Source of the DNA: Mugil cephalus
Taxonomy: Eukaryota > Chordata > Actinopteri > Mugiliformes > Mugilidae
DNA: 64,000 bases
NCBI RefSeq assembly: GCF_022458985.1
Contig: NC_061773.1
Location: forward strand, 1,494,001 to 1,558,000
Direction: 5' to 3'
Every line of letters begins with the position of its first letter. Positions within the stretch are counted from its first letter, which is position 1. This document shows positions 12,801 through 24,784 of the stretch, one piece after another. The notes under the pieces were generated by a model. It saw only the letters and a list, made by a program, of their open reading frames with translations, did no database searches and had not been told where the DNA came from. Position numbers and translations under genes: made by a program.

Positions 12801-14370
12801 AATGCACAGTTACATTTCTGGGAAGATGCACATCACCTACGGTGTTAGGGTCTGCATAGGGTATGGGCTGACACCGTCAAATTAATGCAGAAGCAAAAAC
12901 CTCACATAAGGCCAGCCAGGTAGAGAGAAGGTTGCATAAGGTCACTTGAATCACCTGCAACTTGAGTGCTGCAAAAGGCTGCACACAAATTCGCATATCA
13001 GTTATTTACAGCAGATGTAACCTGTCTTTCTGAGTGACTGCTTCTGCTGTTGACACTTGTGTCACTTATGTACTTGCAAAACTATTTTCACATCTTCATG
13101 CTGTTTTTACTTGAAAAAACAAACAAAAAAAAAGGTTTCTCTGTGACAAATCTGCAGCACAACTTGTTGAATGATTTCAACAACTTGTTGCCCTGTCCAT
13201 GCTCACTAACCAGATCACCACATATATGGCAGAGAGAATATCAATAGGTTGGTAGAGGTAGAGGCAGGGTGGTAATTTCCTTTTCTTTTTCCGATAGCTG
13301 TCTAATCATATCAGAGACTTCCCAGCTCACCTTTGGTCCTTCCCCATCTGTCTCCTGCCCTCAGACAGGATGTTAGGCAATTATAAATCACCATGATGGC
13401 ATGACTCTGTTGGGGCAGGCTGCATTAAGTCCATTAAGCACTGCTGTTACATACCATGGTGGTTATGACTGAGCTCTACAAAGTACAGCTTGAAATAACA
13501 CAAGCAAACAAAAAACAGTCTGCTCTGGTCAGTGGTGGCCACTTCCCTGTTATAACAATAGGGGGATCCAGTAAATGATGGCATATCAGTACCATTGGAT
13601 CAAGCAATCCTGCCATTCAAACCACACTTCAACACATGCTCCCCTCCTCATGCCTCCAGGACCCCCGGATGACGAGCATGTATGGAAGTAGACGATCAGC
13701 TCCTCTGGAGCACCGTGTGAGAATGGCGTCAAGGTCATTTGAGGGTAACAGAAAAAAAATACCCCCCCCCCCCCCGTCTAATTAATAGCCAGCTGAAAAT
13801 GCCGCAAACCGTCCCATGTTCCTGTTTGTTCTTTGTCACTCGCATACGACTTGAGGGTACGTAGTTCTCATTTAACGAGCGCTGTGTTATGTAGGCTGTG
13901 TGATCAATAGCAGTGTAATCGATAGTCCGCAGCACTCTTGCAATACTGTGACATTTCCAGAACACGTCCATTCATGAATGTTTGAGCAAACAGTGACTAT
14001 GATTTCTTTACTGCACTGAAATCTGACTCGCTCTCCGGAATCAGTGCACGTGCTGGCACCTCAGAATAACAATATCAACAACATCCCTCAATTACAGCAA
14101 CATCCTGCAGGGTAGGAAACACAACCTGACAACCTGGCAACCTGGAATCACATTTGTTCAGTCCTCTCAGGTACTAAACGTGCACAAAAACAGATCACAA
14201 AAAATAATACAAAAACATATAAAAAAAACAAAAAACAGTTTCTAGAATATGACACATTCCATCTTTGAGTTGCTGTGTTACAGTTGTTGGACCTTGAGTG
14301 CAGACTGGTCTGTGCCACTCTGTTGTGTCAAACCAACACGCCCTTTATTAGACATTTAAAGGGGATTTAC
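12801..14370. other. No confirmed feature; possible introns of the gene starting at 14415
   Basis: Contains a poly-C run near 13761-13775. A 24-base minus segment at 13331-13354 has AG/GT flanks but is too short to claim. If the exon at 14371-14415 is real, this stretch would be its first intron. Confidence 0.35.
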
Positions 14371-14415
14371 CTGGTAGCTCAGGATGCTCTCGGGGTCGTT
14401 GACGGGCATGCTCAT
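14371..14415 (-). CDS. Candidate first coding exon of an unrecognised gene
   Basis: On the minus strand ATG at 14415 lies in a good initiation context (ACCATGA). It opens 15 codons, MSMPVNDPESILSYQ, ending exactly at a CAG|GTAAAT splice donor (14371/14370). Upstream, to about 14780, the sequence is GC-richer than its surroundings, as expected for a promoter. I do not recognise the peptide, and no following exon could be identified at lower coordinates. It could be a start exon followed by a long intron, or chance. This is inference from sequence signals only. Confidence 0.35.
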
Positions 14416-15930
14416 GGTCTCTGGGTTAACGTTCACGCAGTGTAAAGGTGAGACTGTCCCCCTCTCGGCGCTGCCTTAGGATGTTTTTTTTTCAAGAAGC
14501 AGTCACAAGTTGTCAACAGCAGCCCCTTCTCTTCTTGCAGACATATTGAGTGCTGACATCGCTTTCTGGTGAGGAAAACGGCGAAGATGAATACTGTGCT
14601 CCCCTGTTTTATTGTGATTTCCCAGCCGCGCTTCCAGCTCCCCTCCCTCCTGTCCTGGCTGTGGGAGCAGGATGCAGAGAGCATCACGGACGTTACGGCC
14701 AATCAGAGCGCGGAGGCACACGGCGCTCTGCGACGCACTGCTCACTACACAATAAAGCCAAGAAGCTGTTATGAGCCTGTAGAGTTACTTCACTATATAC
14801 ACTGACCAAACTGGCAGCTTCTAATATCTTATGGTCTGACCAGTCTGCACATAAAAAGGTTCTTTTCTTTTCTTTTTTTAATTTTACTGGATACAGCCTA
14901 ATTGCACTCTGCATCAAACTAAAAGCGACCGAACAAGCTGTAGGCTGACAAACAGAGTCCACTCGGGGGCAAATATTTAGATATGGGGGAAAATAAAGGG
15001 CAGCGATCCAAAACGACTTAACTCAAACAGCCTAAAAATGCTCAATGAACAGAATATCCCTTTCATAAATTTATATCATTTCATTATATTATTATTACTG
15101 TCCAGGCATTAACACACTGTACACCTGGAGCTACTACAGTTATATAATGTAATCCATTGCTATAGAAATATGAAAAGTAACTATCTGTGGCAAAGAAATC
15201 CGTGCCTTAAATTAAAAAACTAGTGGAGAAGCCATAGGTTGTAGCCGGATCAGAAATAGGCAAAAGTAAATATGCTATAATTCAAAACTGTAGGTTTCAC
15301 ACTTGATCAGGTTACTTTGTGTTTGCAGTTACAGTGTTATTACCTAAAACACGGCATGGCCGCATGGTTTTCAGGAGCTGTCAAAGTGACCAGGGCGCAG
15401 AGAGCCCAATGACATTATGGGTATGTTCGATCCAGTGGCACACATTAGAATATACCGGAAAGCCTCGGGTGCCATCCTATGGATGGCTGAAGTATTGTGC
15501 AAAGTAGGTGCGTGTTGGTTATAATCTGGGTGCAATCCGGGCATGGTATGCTTTACAGCTCATGTCTCAGAGAGTGACGGCAATGCAGGTTTATCCGATT
15601 ATATAGGATTCGGCAGGGACATTCCTTTAACCAGGCTGCTGCAGCTAAAACTGAGGAGCAACAATCTTATATGCCTTCACAAGGCGACTTGATACTCTGT
15701 GAAACACTGGATTGGATTGGATTCAGTTCAACACGTTCCATCAGTTTACTGAAATCTGAGCTCATATTGCAGAGTAGATCCAGGTGCACACAAATGATGT
15801 TTGATTGTGCCTCGGCTCCTTTAATTGTTCCCTACACGTGTATGCACGTGATCCACTTTCTTCATTGAGTGGCTGGAGGTGGCGGATTTTTTTCGTCGAC
15901 CTACATGGCGTCCTGTTTCTCCTGGATACA
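14416..15930. other. Intergenic, possible promoter of the 14415 gene, otherwise blank
   Basis: 14416-14780 is moderately GC-rich (possible 5' UTR or promoter on the minus strand). From 14800 on it is AT-rich with no recognised feature. Confidence 0.35.
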
Positions 15931-15985
15931 GTGGCTATGGCAACGATAAACACTATGCGGGAGCATGCACGGTTGTCATGGGAAC
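15931..15985 (+). promoter_or_regulatory. Paired RFX X-box-like sites upstream of ttll3
   Basis: GTGGCTATGGCAAC (15931-15944) differs by one base from the X-box pattern GTNRCC-N0-3-RGYAAC. GTTGTCATGGGAAC (15972-15985) is a second, weaker match. X-boxes bound by RFX factors are typical of promoters of ciliary genes. The pair lies about 430 bases before the first ttll3 coding exon, in a GC-richer stretch likely to be the ttll3 promoter. Binding is inferred. Confidence 0.5.
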
Positions 15986-16238
15986 TGTCTGCGGGAGCAT
16001 AAAGGAAGCAGGGCGCAGAAGGTCTGTGGACAGAGCTGCCTGGCCATTCGGGAAGTGGCACCATTAGGGTTGTCAAATTAATTTTGTAGTATTGTATCGT
16101 TTGTAGTGGATTGGATATGTCAGAGATGACAGCCTCCATAAGAAAAGATTAAGAGGGTTGCATGACCCAGACCCAAGTAGGTTCCTCAAAGGCTACCATT
16201 CAGCTTTCTATATGTATATGTATTTTCTAATGTATGTA

Positions 16239-16277
16239 TAAATAACTATATAACTATATATAACTATATATATATAT

Positions 16278-16319
<42 letters not shown>

Positions 16320-16336
16320 GTATATATATATATATT
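16239..16336. repeat. AT-dinucleotide microsatellite
   Basis: An almost pure TA repeat with a few ACTA and GTA interruptions, upstream of the first ttll3 coding exon. Confidence 0.9.
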
Positions 16337-16415
16337 GCTAATAAATCTTAAATATCCTGAAATGTGATGTTGTGAAAACAGTAGCTACTAAACATTATTC
16401 TGCTTTTGTTTCCAG

Positions 16416-16474
16416 GCTGTGCACTTACCAGCTGTAGAGAGAACTATAAAAAAGTACATCACTCACAATGCCAG
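16416..16474 (+). other. ttll3: ttll3 first coding exon with 5' UTR part
   Basis: Bounded by TTTCCAG at 16415 and CCAG|GTAGG at 16474. The first 52 bases are taken as 5' UTR and only the last 7 (ATGCCAG) as coding. The other two frames are ruled out: one holds a stop in the exon, the other meets a stop in the next exon. A further 5' exon must lie upstream because this one starts at a splice acceptor. Confidence 0.6.
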
Positions 16475-19400
16475 GTAGGCCAAATGACATCGTCTGACAC
16501 AAAATATGCATAACTACATTCAAATTTGACCTAGCACTTTGTCCCAGTGTTACAATCCACAGTTGCTCCAGTGGAGATGAGGTTACGTCGCAGTGTGCCA
16601 AGCCTACCAACAATCAAGCCAGACAGACTGAAGACAGCTAAAGCACTGGTGGAGAAAGCAGTGAAGGTGATTATGCCCAGAGTAACATTTCATTGTTCAA
16701 CCTCTGCATGTTCACTCACTACCCACTCTACATCTCTTCCACTCATTCTCAGTTGAGGAAAGTGTTTTCGGTGCAGGGGCCCTATCCTGTGATCCGTGCC
16801 ACCTTATGGGCCAGAGGGTGGGTGGAACGGCGTTCGCCCCATCCGGCCCCAAGAGCACCTCATTGCCATGGAGATGAGGAGGAGGATGGGGACGTTTGTG
16901 CAATTGGTGAGGCTTAGGGTTTTTAAAAAAGAAATTCTATAATGAGAAAGTCTGCGAGGTCCAGCACATAAGAGATAAAAGGACTGTCATTCTCAAAGAG
17001 AACTGTGTTTTGTTACGATGTTGTGGTTTATTTAAATTTACTCTAACACATAATGTCCTCTTATAAGTGTCGGAGCTAGATGTTCTGTAATCTCTCCTCC
17101 ACAGTGTATGTGTAACTGGAGCACTGTTTAGAGTACATGGATGCACCTTCTGCTGATAAATGATACGTTATATGTCCCACATTACCCATAACACGGACCC
17201 CTACCATTTACACACACACCCCTGTAAGCCTGCATGCACACATTACCTCTCTCTCACACGCACACTCTTGTTATCTCTTTACAGATGAAGGCGAGAAAGA
17301 GGAGAACCTTGATGACATGTATGACCTCATGGTAAGATAAACTTTTAAGTGAACCAACTACTAACCCTGCTGTTTCACAGTGTGAAATAAAGTGCATTAT
17401 TTATTTATTTATTTATTTTCTCAGTCTCGTCTGGTTCGAAATGAAACAACTTATTTCTACTGGACGACGCGACGGGATCACATCGACTGTCGCTCCTTAA
17501 GGAATGACCAGATTACCAATCACTATGCAAACGCTGGAACTTTTACCACAAAGGTCATTTAAGAGTTTCCGATGATTGATGGGCAAAAAAAAAAAAAAAG
17601 AAAAGAAAAGAAAAAAGAATGCAAGCTGTTCTAATTTGGTCATAAAACAACAAGCTCTCGTAGCCTTCTCCTGCATATAAAACTGTGTTTCTATCAGGTG
17701 GGGCTCTGTGTGAATCTGCGCAACCTTCAGTGGTTTGACACGGCGGACCCTGACACCTTCTTCCCAAGATGTTACAGACTTGGGGCAGAAGATGAAAAGC
17801 ATGCATTCATAGGTTTGCAAAAAGAAAATACCTTAAGGTGTTCAGATATAGATTAAACTTGGAAAAATAATGTGTACAGCACTGATGCCTCCAAGTGAGA
17901 AGGTCCAGGTTCGAGTTCAGCTCGGGTCTTTCTGGGTGGAGTTTGCATGTTGTCCCTGTGTCTGCGTGGATTTTCTCCAGGTACTCCGGTTTCCTCCCAC
18001 CTCCAAAGACATGCTCGTTAGTTTAATTGGAGATTCTAAATTGACCCTAGGTGTGTGTGAGTGTGAATGCTTGTTTGTCTCTGTGTTAGCCCTGTGATGG
18101 ACTGGCGACCTGTCCAGGGTGTACTCTGCCTCTCGCCTGATGACAGCTGAGATACGCTCCAGCCACCCCCGCAACCCTAGCGAGGATAAGTGGTAGTAAA
18201 AGATGGGATGAGAAATAATGTGTACACAAGAAAGCAATTAAATTTTAAATGCAGGGTTTCTAGGTTTACTTTCCCTTGTACTTTTTACCTGTGTTTCTAT
18301 TTTCAAACGGAAACAAAGAGGATTTCAGGAGGACAGCATGTACCAGCCTGCTGCAACATGTGATTGAGTCAAGCAGATGGAGAGGAGACCAAGCAGAGGG
18401 TGAAGAACAAAAAGCCAAGAACAGTAGCTCTGAAGGTAAACGTCATTTATAAAGGTCACAAACATCACCTTTTATGAGGTGTGAGTCAAGGAGAATAACT
18501 ACAAAAACCCTTGTTCCTGCTACAGAAGTGGAGAATGTGGAACATCAATTTGTGGGTCCAGAAATGATTGACATGGCTTTACAAGTGTGTCAAGAGTTTC
18601 TCAATGTCTTAAGGCACAGTGACATTGATGCCGATGACGAGACACCACCCTTGATAGAGAAACAGCGGTGGGTGGAGTTTCTGCAAGACTACTACATGGT
18701 TGTGCAGTGAGTGTGTTTTCTTAAATATACTGTACTTCTTAGGCCTCTAAGAATTTTCTATGTGGTATTGGCTATTAAACACTCAGTATACTGTATATAC
18801 ACCGACCAGGCATAACATTATGACCACCTTCCTAATATTGTATAGGTCTCCCAAAACAGTTGTGACTCATCAGAGAATGGGCATGAGCCTTCTGAGGGCA
18901 CAGCAGCTCACACAGTGTTGTGGGTCTCTGTAAATCATCCCACACTGGATCAGTTTGAGATCTGAATTGAATTTGGAAGCCAGGTCAACACCTTATGCTG
19001 TGTCAGGCTGCATCCTGCTGGGGATGGCTGCTGCCATCAAGGAGTGTCATTGCTATGGGTTGGGGGTGACTGGTCTGGTCTAGGTGGATGCTACATGTCT
19101 AAGTCAACATGACATGAATGCCAAGTCCAAAAGTTTCCCAACACAACACTGAATTATCATAACATGGTCAATGTTATTAATTTTTCTGTCAGTGGTTATA
19201 ATGTTGTGGGTGATTTGTGTATATACTGTATATCTTAAAACATACTGTGTAGATTCTATTGACATGACCCAGACTATTGTAATTACAAATACCATATATA
19301 AATCTACTTGATGTCGCATTGTATTAATACAGTGTTTGTATGTAGCGAAGGAGCACTAATCAGAAGCAGCAGTATGTTTGTGGAGCGCTGCCAGGCTACG

Positions 19401-21909
19401 TTGGACAGACTGCACGAGGTTTGCCCTCAACTGGACACAGATGGACTAAATAACATCTGGATCATCAAACCAGGTGCAAAGTCAAGAGGAAGAGGTGAGG
19501 ATTTTTTTCTGATAAATAATACATTTAAAACAATGCTAATCTTAAATATGAATATTTGACTTGCTCTTTATTACAGCTATTCAGTGGTGAAATGCACCTA
19601 TCAGCCACAACATTAAAACCATTGAAGGAGAAGTAAATTGTGTAAAAGTAAATCTTGTGAAAATTCAGTGTTCTGCTGAAATGTTTAAATCTGGCACTCA
19701 TACTTAGACACACCCACCTAGACCAGACCAGACACCCTCACTCCATAGTAATGACACACACACAAAACGCTTTAGGAACAACTCAAAAAACATGAAGAAC
19801 AGCACAAGGTGTTGTCCTGACCTCGAGATTCACTAGATCCTAAACTGATCAAGTATCTGTGGGATGATCCACAGAGGCCCCTCCCCTCAACCCATAGGAT
19901 CCAAAGGCCCCCACTAACAACATCCTGTTACCAGACACCACAGGACACCCTCAGAAGACCCATGTCCATTTTCTGATAAGTCACACCTGTTTTGGAGGCA
20001 GTAAGAAGACCTACACAATATTAAGAAGGTGGTCATAATGTTATGCCTAATTGGTGTATATTCAAAAACACGCTTTGTTGCTTTTTGTTTGTTTGGCAAT
20101 TTTTGATTGCAGTGCAAACTGGTGAATGCATAGGCAATACATACTGGTACTTTGTTTACAAGGTCATCTGAAATACACTGTTCTTTTAATTCGTAGCTGT
20201 TTTTCTGTCCACATTGTAGCTGTGACAAATATGGGTGTCTTTTTTTTCTCTACATTGCTCTCAAATTTTCAAATTAGGCATTATGTGTATGAACCATCTG
20301 GATGACATTTTGGCACTAGTGGACACTGAGAGAGCCCAGATGAAGGAGAGTAAGTGGGTGGTTCAAAAATACCTGGAGCGCCCCCTATTGGTCCATGGCA
20401 CAAAGTTTGACCTCCGTCAGTGGTTCCTTGTTACCGACTGGAACCCTCTGACTGTCTGGTTCTACAAGGAGTGCTACCTACGGTTTTCCACTCAGCCCTA
20501 CTCAACAAAAACTCTGGACAGGTCAGACAAGGGTTAGACAAACAGCCCATGACTAAATATGCCCACAAACTAAAACATTTTCCAAGACTTAACTTGTTGG
20601 TTATTTTCCCCAGCTCAGTCCACCTGTGCAACAACTCCATCCAGAAACACTTTCAGCCATCATGCAACCGACATCCCGGAGTGCCTGAGGACAATATGTG
20701 GTCATGCTCTCAGTTTCGGTCTTTTCTGAAGTGTCAGGGCCGCGAGGCAGAGTGGGAATCTGTGGTTGTGCCAGGCATGCAAAAAGCTGTGGTCCACGCT
20801 CTACAAACAGCCCAGGATCTGGTTGAGCCGCGGAAGGCGAGCTTTGAGCTTTATGGAGCTGATTTTATGTTGGGTAGAGATCTTAGGCCTTGGCTTCTAG
20901 AGATCAATGCTAGTCCAACTATGGCCTGTTCAACCTCTGTGACTGCGCGGCTCTGCCCTGCTGTGCAAGTGGACACATTGAGGGTTGTGCTAGACCGACG
21001 AACTGATCCTAGTGCTTACACAGGAGGCTTCCAGCTCATCTACAAACAGGTTAGACCATCTTTATTGTCAATGCGTGTTTATTTCATGGGTAATTCCACT
21101 GGGCCAAAAGGTGCCATATATGATGAATGTTTTTTTACTTTTCACTTTTCCAGGCTGCAGTTGAAGTTCCTCAGTATGTGGGAGTGAACCTGCTGGTGGA
21201 AGGAGCTCCCATAAAGCGATCCAGACCTCTGCTTCAAAGACAGACGGTTATTTCTGACGCACCTCTCACAGGTCATTTTGCCTCAGGCCAGTCATTTCCA
21301 GAAAAGATTGAAACAAAACCGAAAATATTTGGTCAGAAGCCCCACACAGTTGCTGCTTTTCGCCATACAGGAAAAGAGAACCAAGAGAAAAAGAGGCAGC
21401 TGACATGTACCTCTCCAAAGAGGGAGTGTGAGGTGAGAGCTGAATTTCAGAACACCTCCAACGTTCGCAGGTCCTGCCGCAGTATGATGTATGAACAGCC
21501 TTTGGTGGTACACACTGAACCTCAGAGGAAAGCGCGACGGTTGGGTTCAAGCCAACGTGTCAACAGAACAACCCTTGTGCCAAGAAGTCTTTCCTTTTCT
21601 CTAAGCCCTCTTCACAGTAAGCCCCAGGTTAAACCTCATAGAGGGGGAATCTCCAGATCCTTCCTTCCTCAGACAAACTTTGAGCCCCAACACAGGACTC
21701 CCACCCGGGGCTTTCCTTCATTCCAGGGTCCTCTTCCTAGCCTGGAGGTGTTTCGGTTGCGACCAAATATCGTGGCTGGAACTACTGCTTGTTGTAATTC
21801 AGTCTTTACATCTCACCCCAGCCTCCACAAGCATCAGTTATTTCCCCAATCTCAAAGGCAAGGCATTACCAGATTTAAAGGAGAGCACAAAGGGGAACAT
21901 AATTGTTAA
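16468..21909 (+). CDS. ttll3: Tubulin monoglycylase TTLL3, 12 coding exons
   Basis: Adds the first glycine to glutamate side chains of tubulin in cilia and axonemes (family knowledge). Coding exons: 16468-16474, 16548-16666, 16753-16906, 17285-17331, 17425-17553, 17698-17812, 18319-18435, 18526-18706, 19346-19494, 20278-20521, 20614-21049, 21154-21909; 817 residues, every junction GT/AG and in phase. The start was chosen because ATGCCAG at 16468-16474 joins in frame to the next exon (G|TG); the next in-frame ATG is at 16577. Family blocks in order: VQGPYPVIR (N-terminal), [29 protein letters not shown], then the ATP-grasp TTL core with [10 protein letters not shown] (331-340), [24 protein letters not shown] (501-505) and LLEINASP (515-522). 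The last exon encodes a long basic, poorly conserved tail. TTLL8 is the only close alternative; the [19 protein letters not shown] stretch favours TTLL3. Exon 1 may be longer in other transcripts. Confidence 0.93.
17870..18218 (+). repeat. V-SINE-like tRNA-derived SINE in a ttll3 intron
   Basis: A Pol III B-box-like GGTTCGAGTTC (17908-17918) is followed by the conserved blocks GTGGAGTTTGCATGTTGTCC and GTACTCCGGTTTCCTCCCAC, then GACTGGCGACCTGTCCAGGG, and the tail GATAAGTGGTAG...GATGGGATGAG. It lies between coding exons 17698-17812 and 18319-18435. Confidence 0.75.
18798..19226 (+). mobile_element. Tc1-like non-autonomous element, copy E (ttll3 intron)
   Basis: Near full-length plus-orientation copy in the intron before exon 19346-19494. 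The left end reads CGACCAGGCATAACATTATG. The right end reads TTATAATGTTGTGGGTGATT followed by TGTGTATA. The middle holds GAAGCCAGGTCAACACCTTA. Confidence 0.8.
19598..20060 (-). mobile_element. Tc1-like non-autonomous element, copy F (ttll3 intron)
   Basis: Inverted, near full-length copy in the intron after exon 19346-19494. The left end reads TCAGCCACAACATTAAAACC and the right end GTCATAATGTTATGCCTAAT. Together with copy E it forms an inverted pair around one exon. Confidence 0.8.
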
Positions 21910-22114
21910 AGGGACAAGAAGATGGAAAGCACACAGATGCTGCAGAGGTTTTGTCAGGATATTTTTTAGTCTGAAAAACACGATACCTTCCTAAAGGTTT
22001 ATGCACCCCTCACAATTTTCTAACATTTTCAAAGAAAACTCAATGAAACAAATGGAACAATAATACAGTATTGTAAGTATAAGTTTATTCAGAACATTAG
22101 CTAATATTATGTAT
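21910..22114 (+). other. ttll3 3' UTR start, no clear polyadenylation signal
   Basis: Follows the ttll3 stop TAA (21907-21909). Only an AATAAT variant near 22059 is seen here. The first exact AATAAA downstream (22713) lies inside a transposon remnant, so the transcript end is uncertain. Confidence 0.4.
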
Positions 22115-22845
22115 CTCTGTTGTTCAGTGCTCTGTTTTGTTTTTTAAAGAGCTTTAGAGGACTCCAGAGAAGGAGTTGTTGTTGATCTTTACACTGGAAA
22201 AGGTTACAGAACAATCTTTGAAGAGTTTGGAGACAGACGGTCAGACAAATGAAGGCGTTTTCTCCATTGAGGTGGTCGACCAACAAAGATCACTCCAAAA
22301 GCAAGAGGCATAATAGTCTGAGAGGTCACAAAGGAACCCAGGGTAACTTCTTAGGAGCTAAAGGCCTCTCTCACACTGGCTAATGTTAATGTTCATGAAT
22401 CCACCGTCTGGAGAACCCTAAATAACCACGGTGTGATGGCAGAGTGTCAAAGACACTGCTCTCCAAAAAGTGCATTTCTGCCCGTCTGCAGTTGGCTAAA
22501 CATCATGTAGACAGGCCAGGAGACTATTGGAAAGATATTTTGTGGACATTTGAGACTATAGTAGAATTATTTGGTGTAATGACACTGCATTCCAGCATCA
22601 GAACCTCACCCTATCAGTGAAACATGGAGTTGGAAATGTCCTTTTTTGGGGCTGCTTTGCTTCATCTGGGGCCAGAATGAATTGCCATCATTGATGGACC
22701 AATGAATTCTGAAATAAACTAGCAAATTCTAAATGTAAATGTTAGAACATCTGTGTGTGAGCTGAATCTTAAAAAAAGAATGCTTTAAAAACAAATTGAA
22801 TGGTTTGGAATTACCAAGTCAAAGCCATGACCTTAATCCATTAGA
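22115..22845 (+). pseudogene. Tc1-like transposase remnant
   Basis: Plus-strand pieces match the Tc1 transposase order: LEDSREGVVVDLYTGKGYRTI (N-terminal helix-turn-helix), HESTVWRTLNNHGV, HHVDRPGDYWKDILWTFET, then IDGPMNSEI and VNVRTSV. Several stops and frame changes break the frame. No terminal repeat could be placed on the left, and on the right the remnant stops at the edge of copy G. Confidence 0.8.
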
Positions 22846-22848
22846 AAT

Positions 22849-23186
22849 GACAATTCAGTGTTCTGCTGGGACACATTTGGAATTAGCATTTGTGTGACTG
22901 TAATTTAGATATGTAGCACCCACCTGGACCAGACCAGACACCTCCACCCCATAGCAATGACACTCCTTGATGGCAGCAGTCATCCCCAACAGGATGCAGC
23001 CTGACACAGACACACACACAAACACAAACACAAACACAGTTTAGGAACGCTGATCAAGTATGTATGGGATGATATAGGCCCCCAAAAACAACATCCTGCA
23101 GTCAGACACCACAAAACATCTTCTGTTACAACTGTTTTGGCGGCAAAATTAGGAAGGTCGTCATAATGTTAAGCCTGATCGTATTT
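22849..23186 (-). mobile_element. Tc1-like non-autonomous element, copy G
   Basis: Starts at GACAATTCAGTGTTCTGCTG, lacking the left terminal 60 or so bases, and ends CGTCATAATGTTAAGCCTGA. The linker is a mixed CA/CAAA repeat (CACAAACACAAACACAAAC). Confidence 0.75.
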
Positions 23187-23974
23187 AATCTGTCCAGCAG
23201 GTGGCAGTAAATGTTAAGTTATGGGACAGCATGTCTGATCAGCACATAAACCACCAAATGGGAGTGAGAGGGAATAATAATTTATGGAATAACAGTAGTG
23301 AAGAAATTAAAACATGTACAAAACTGAGTAGAGTAACACGCTTATTTAAAGACAATAACCTGGAGAAATGCAAGATGAAGAGAAATAATTTAATTTTCTC
23401 TATCTTTCTCTTTTTGCTACTAAGTTTTTACCCTGTTTATCCTGTTTCCTTTTGTAGTTGTTTTATTTTTTATTTTTTAATCCCTCTCGTTTTTTCTCTT
23501 TACATATAATGATACACTGATTACAAAAATCTAGAAAAGTCACTGACTTAATCCTACTCCCGTTTTGAAAAAAAAGTCCAGCAGAAAACTTGCTGTTTTG
23601 TGGTTTTGTTAAATAGATGTTTCTGTGTTTTGCTATTTTAATATTTTAACATGTTTGAAATACCATGACAAATAAATAAATAAATAAGGGAAAAGAAAAT
23701 TAAAGGCAGTCCTTTACTTTGTTGGTACATCTACAGTGAAGAACTTAATGGCATAAATCAGCCTCTTACAAAAATACTAAATATTTAAAATATTTATATA
23801 TAGATTTTTTTTAAATTTATTTATTTCCAATTCTTATTTAATTCTTCACATGTTCAAAAATAAATGCAACCCATTACAATCTGAATTCTGTATGTATGCC
23901 AAGAGCAACATTTTTTATTTTAATAGCAGCAAATATTATATATAACTACTGAAATACAGTAGTTATATACTCAT
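23187..23974. other. No recognised gene
   Basis: AT-rich intergenic DNA between ttll3 and bhlhe40, with a short AATA-rich run near 23670-23686. Confidence 0.45.
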
Positions 23975-24085
23975 TCAAATGACTGGGGCTACAGATCCCA
24001 CCAACTGAAATGACCGTTAAGGATATTAGTTATGAACCCAATTGCCCCATGAGTATCAATAAAGTCTTATCTTATCTTGTGAACT
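23975..24085 (+). repeat. LINE-like 3' tail
   Basis: AATTGCCCCATGAGTATCAA followed by TAAAGTCTTATCTTATCTTG looks like the 3' end and short tandem tail of a fish non-LTR retrotransposon. No coding part remains. Confidence 0.4.
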
Positions 24086-24772
24086 TCTACATAAAATTGT
24101 TTTGCAGATGGTATCTCATGACAAAAGTGAAACATGCAACTCCTCCTCAATCAAATTAATGGAAATCAACTTCAAGGGAACCACTTTAAAGGATATTAAG
24201 AACTTTTAAGTTGTCAACTGTGGGCTTAAGCTTCAGTTTCTACAAATAAACCAGATGTGCAATGAACCAACTCAGTCCTACAGCTCAGGAAGAACAGCAG
24301 ACACAAGAATAATATGAAGTCGCAAAGATTGTGAGGACTGGCACATTGCACTTGGGCGTGTGTGGAACTACCTTGAGACAATTCTATGATTAAGGTGCAA
24401 TCACACAGCGGAAAAATCCATTCACACAACACATGAAAATAGTGATCAGTAGTATTTGTTGTGATTTATACTACTATGACATATTATGAGGCCTCTAGGA
24501 AGAATCTGGAATAACACCAATCACTGTTGACTCATACAGTAAATAAGAAATATTAAATAAATGTCTCCATGAAGATGCAGTTGGGTCCTGACTGTTGTCT
24601 TGAGGGACTAACTTTAACATGCTACACTTTTGTGTTTACTGGTGTGTTTGTATTAGTGGGTACAGACGGTTAACCAGCAGGAGAATCAGGCTACAGATCT
24701 GCCATTACATAAGTGTTCCCTGTGACATGAATGTTGTTTTCACGCAGATTCTCTCTCTCTCACTCTCTCACT
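24086..24772. other. No recognised feature
   Basis: Intergenic sequence with no exon or repeat recognised. Confidence 0.45.
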
Positions 24773-24784
24773 CACACACACACA

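Noticed and set aside
13331..13354. Possible 24-base minus-strand micro-exon (ETDGEGPK)
   Set aside because: AG/GT flanks exist, but there is no evidence linking it to the start exon at 14415.
16577..16579. Alternative ttll3 start codon
   Set aside because: Also in frame, but the upstream ATG at 16468 joins in phase through a good splice site and extends the protein by 12 residues; kept only as a fallback.
20420..21187. 255-codon plus-strand open frame
   Set aside because: It reads an out-of-frame exon end and straight through the introns on both sides of ttll3 exon 20614-21049. Only the part inside that exon is real.
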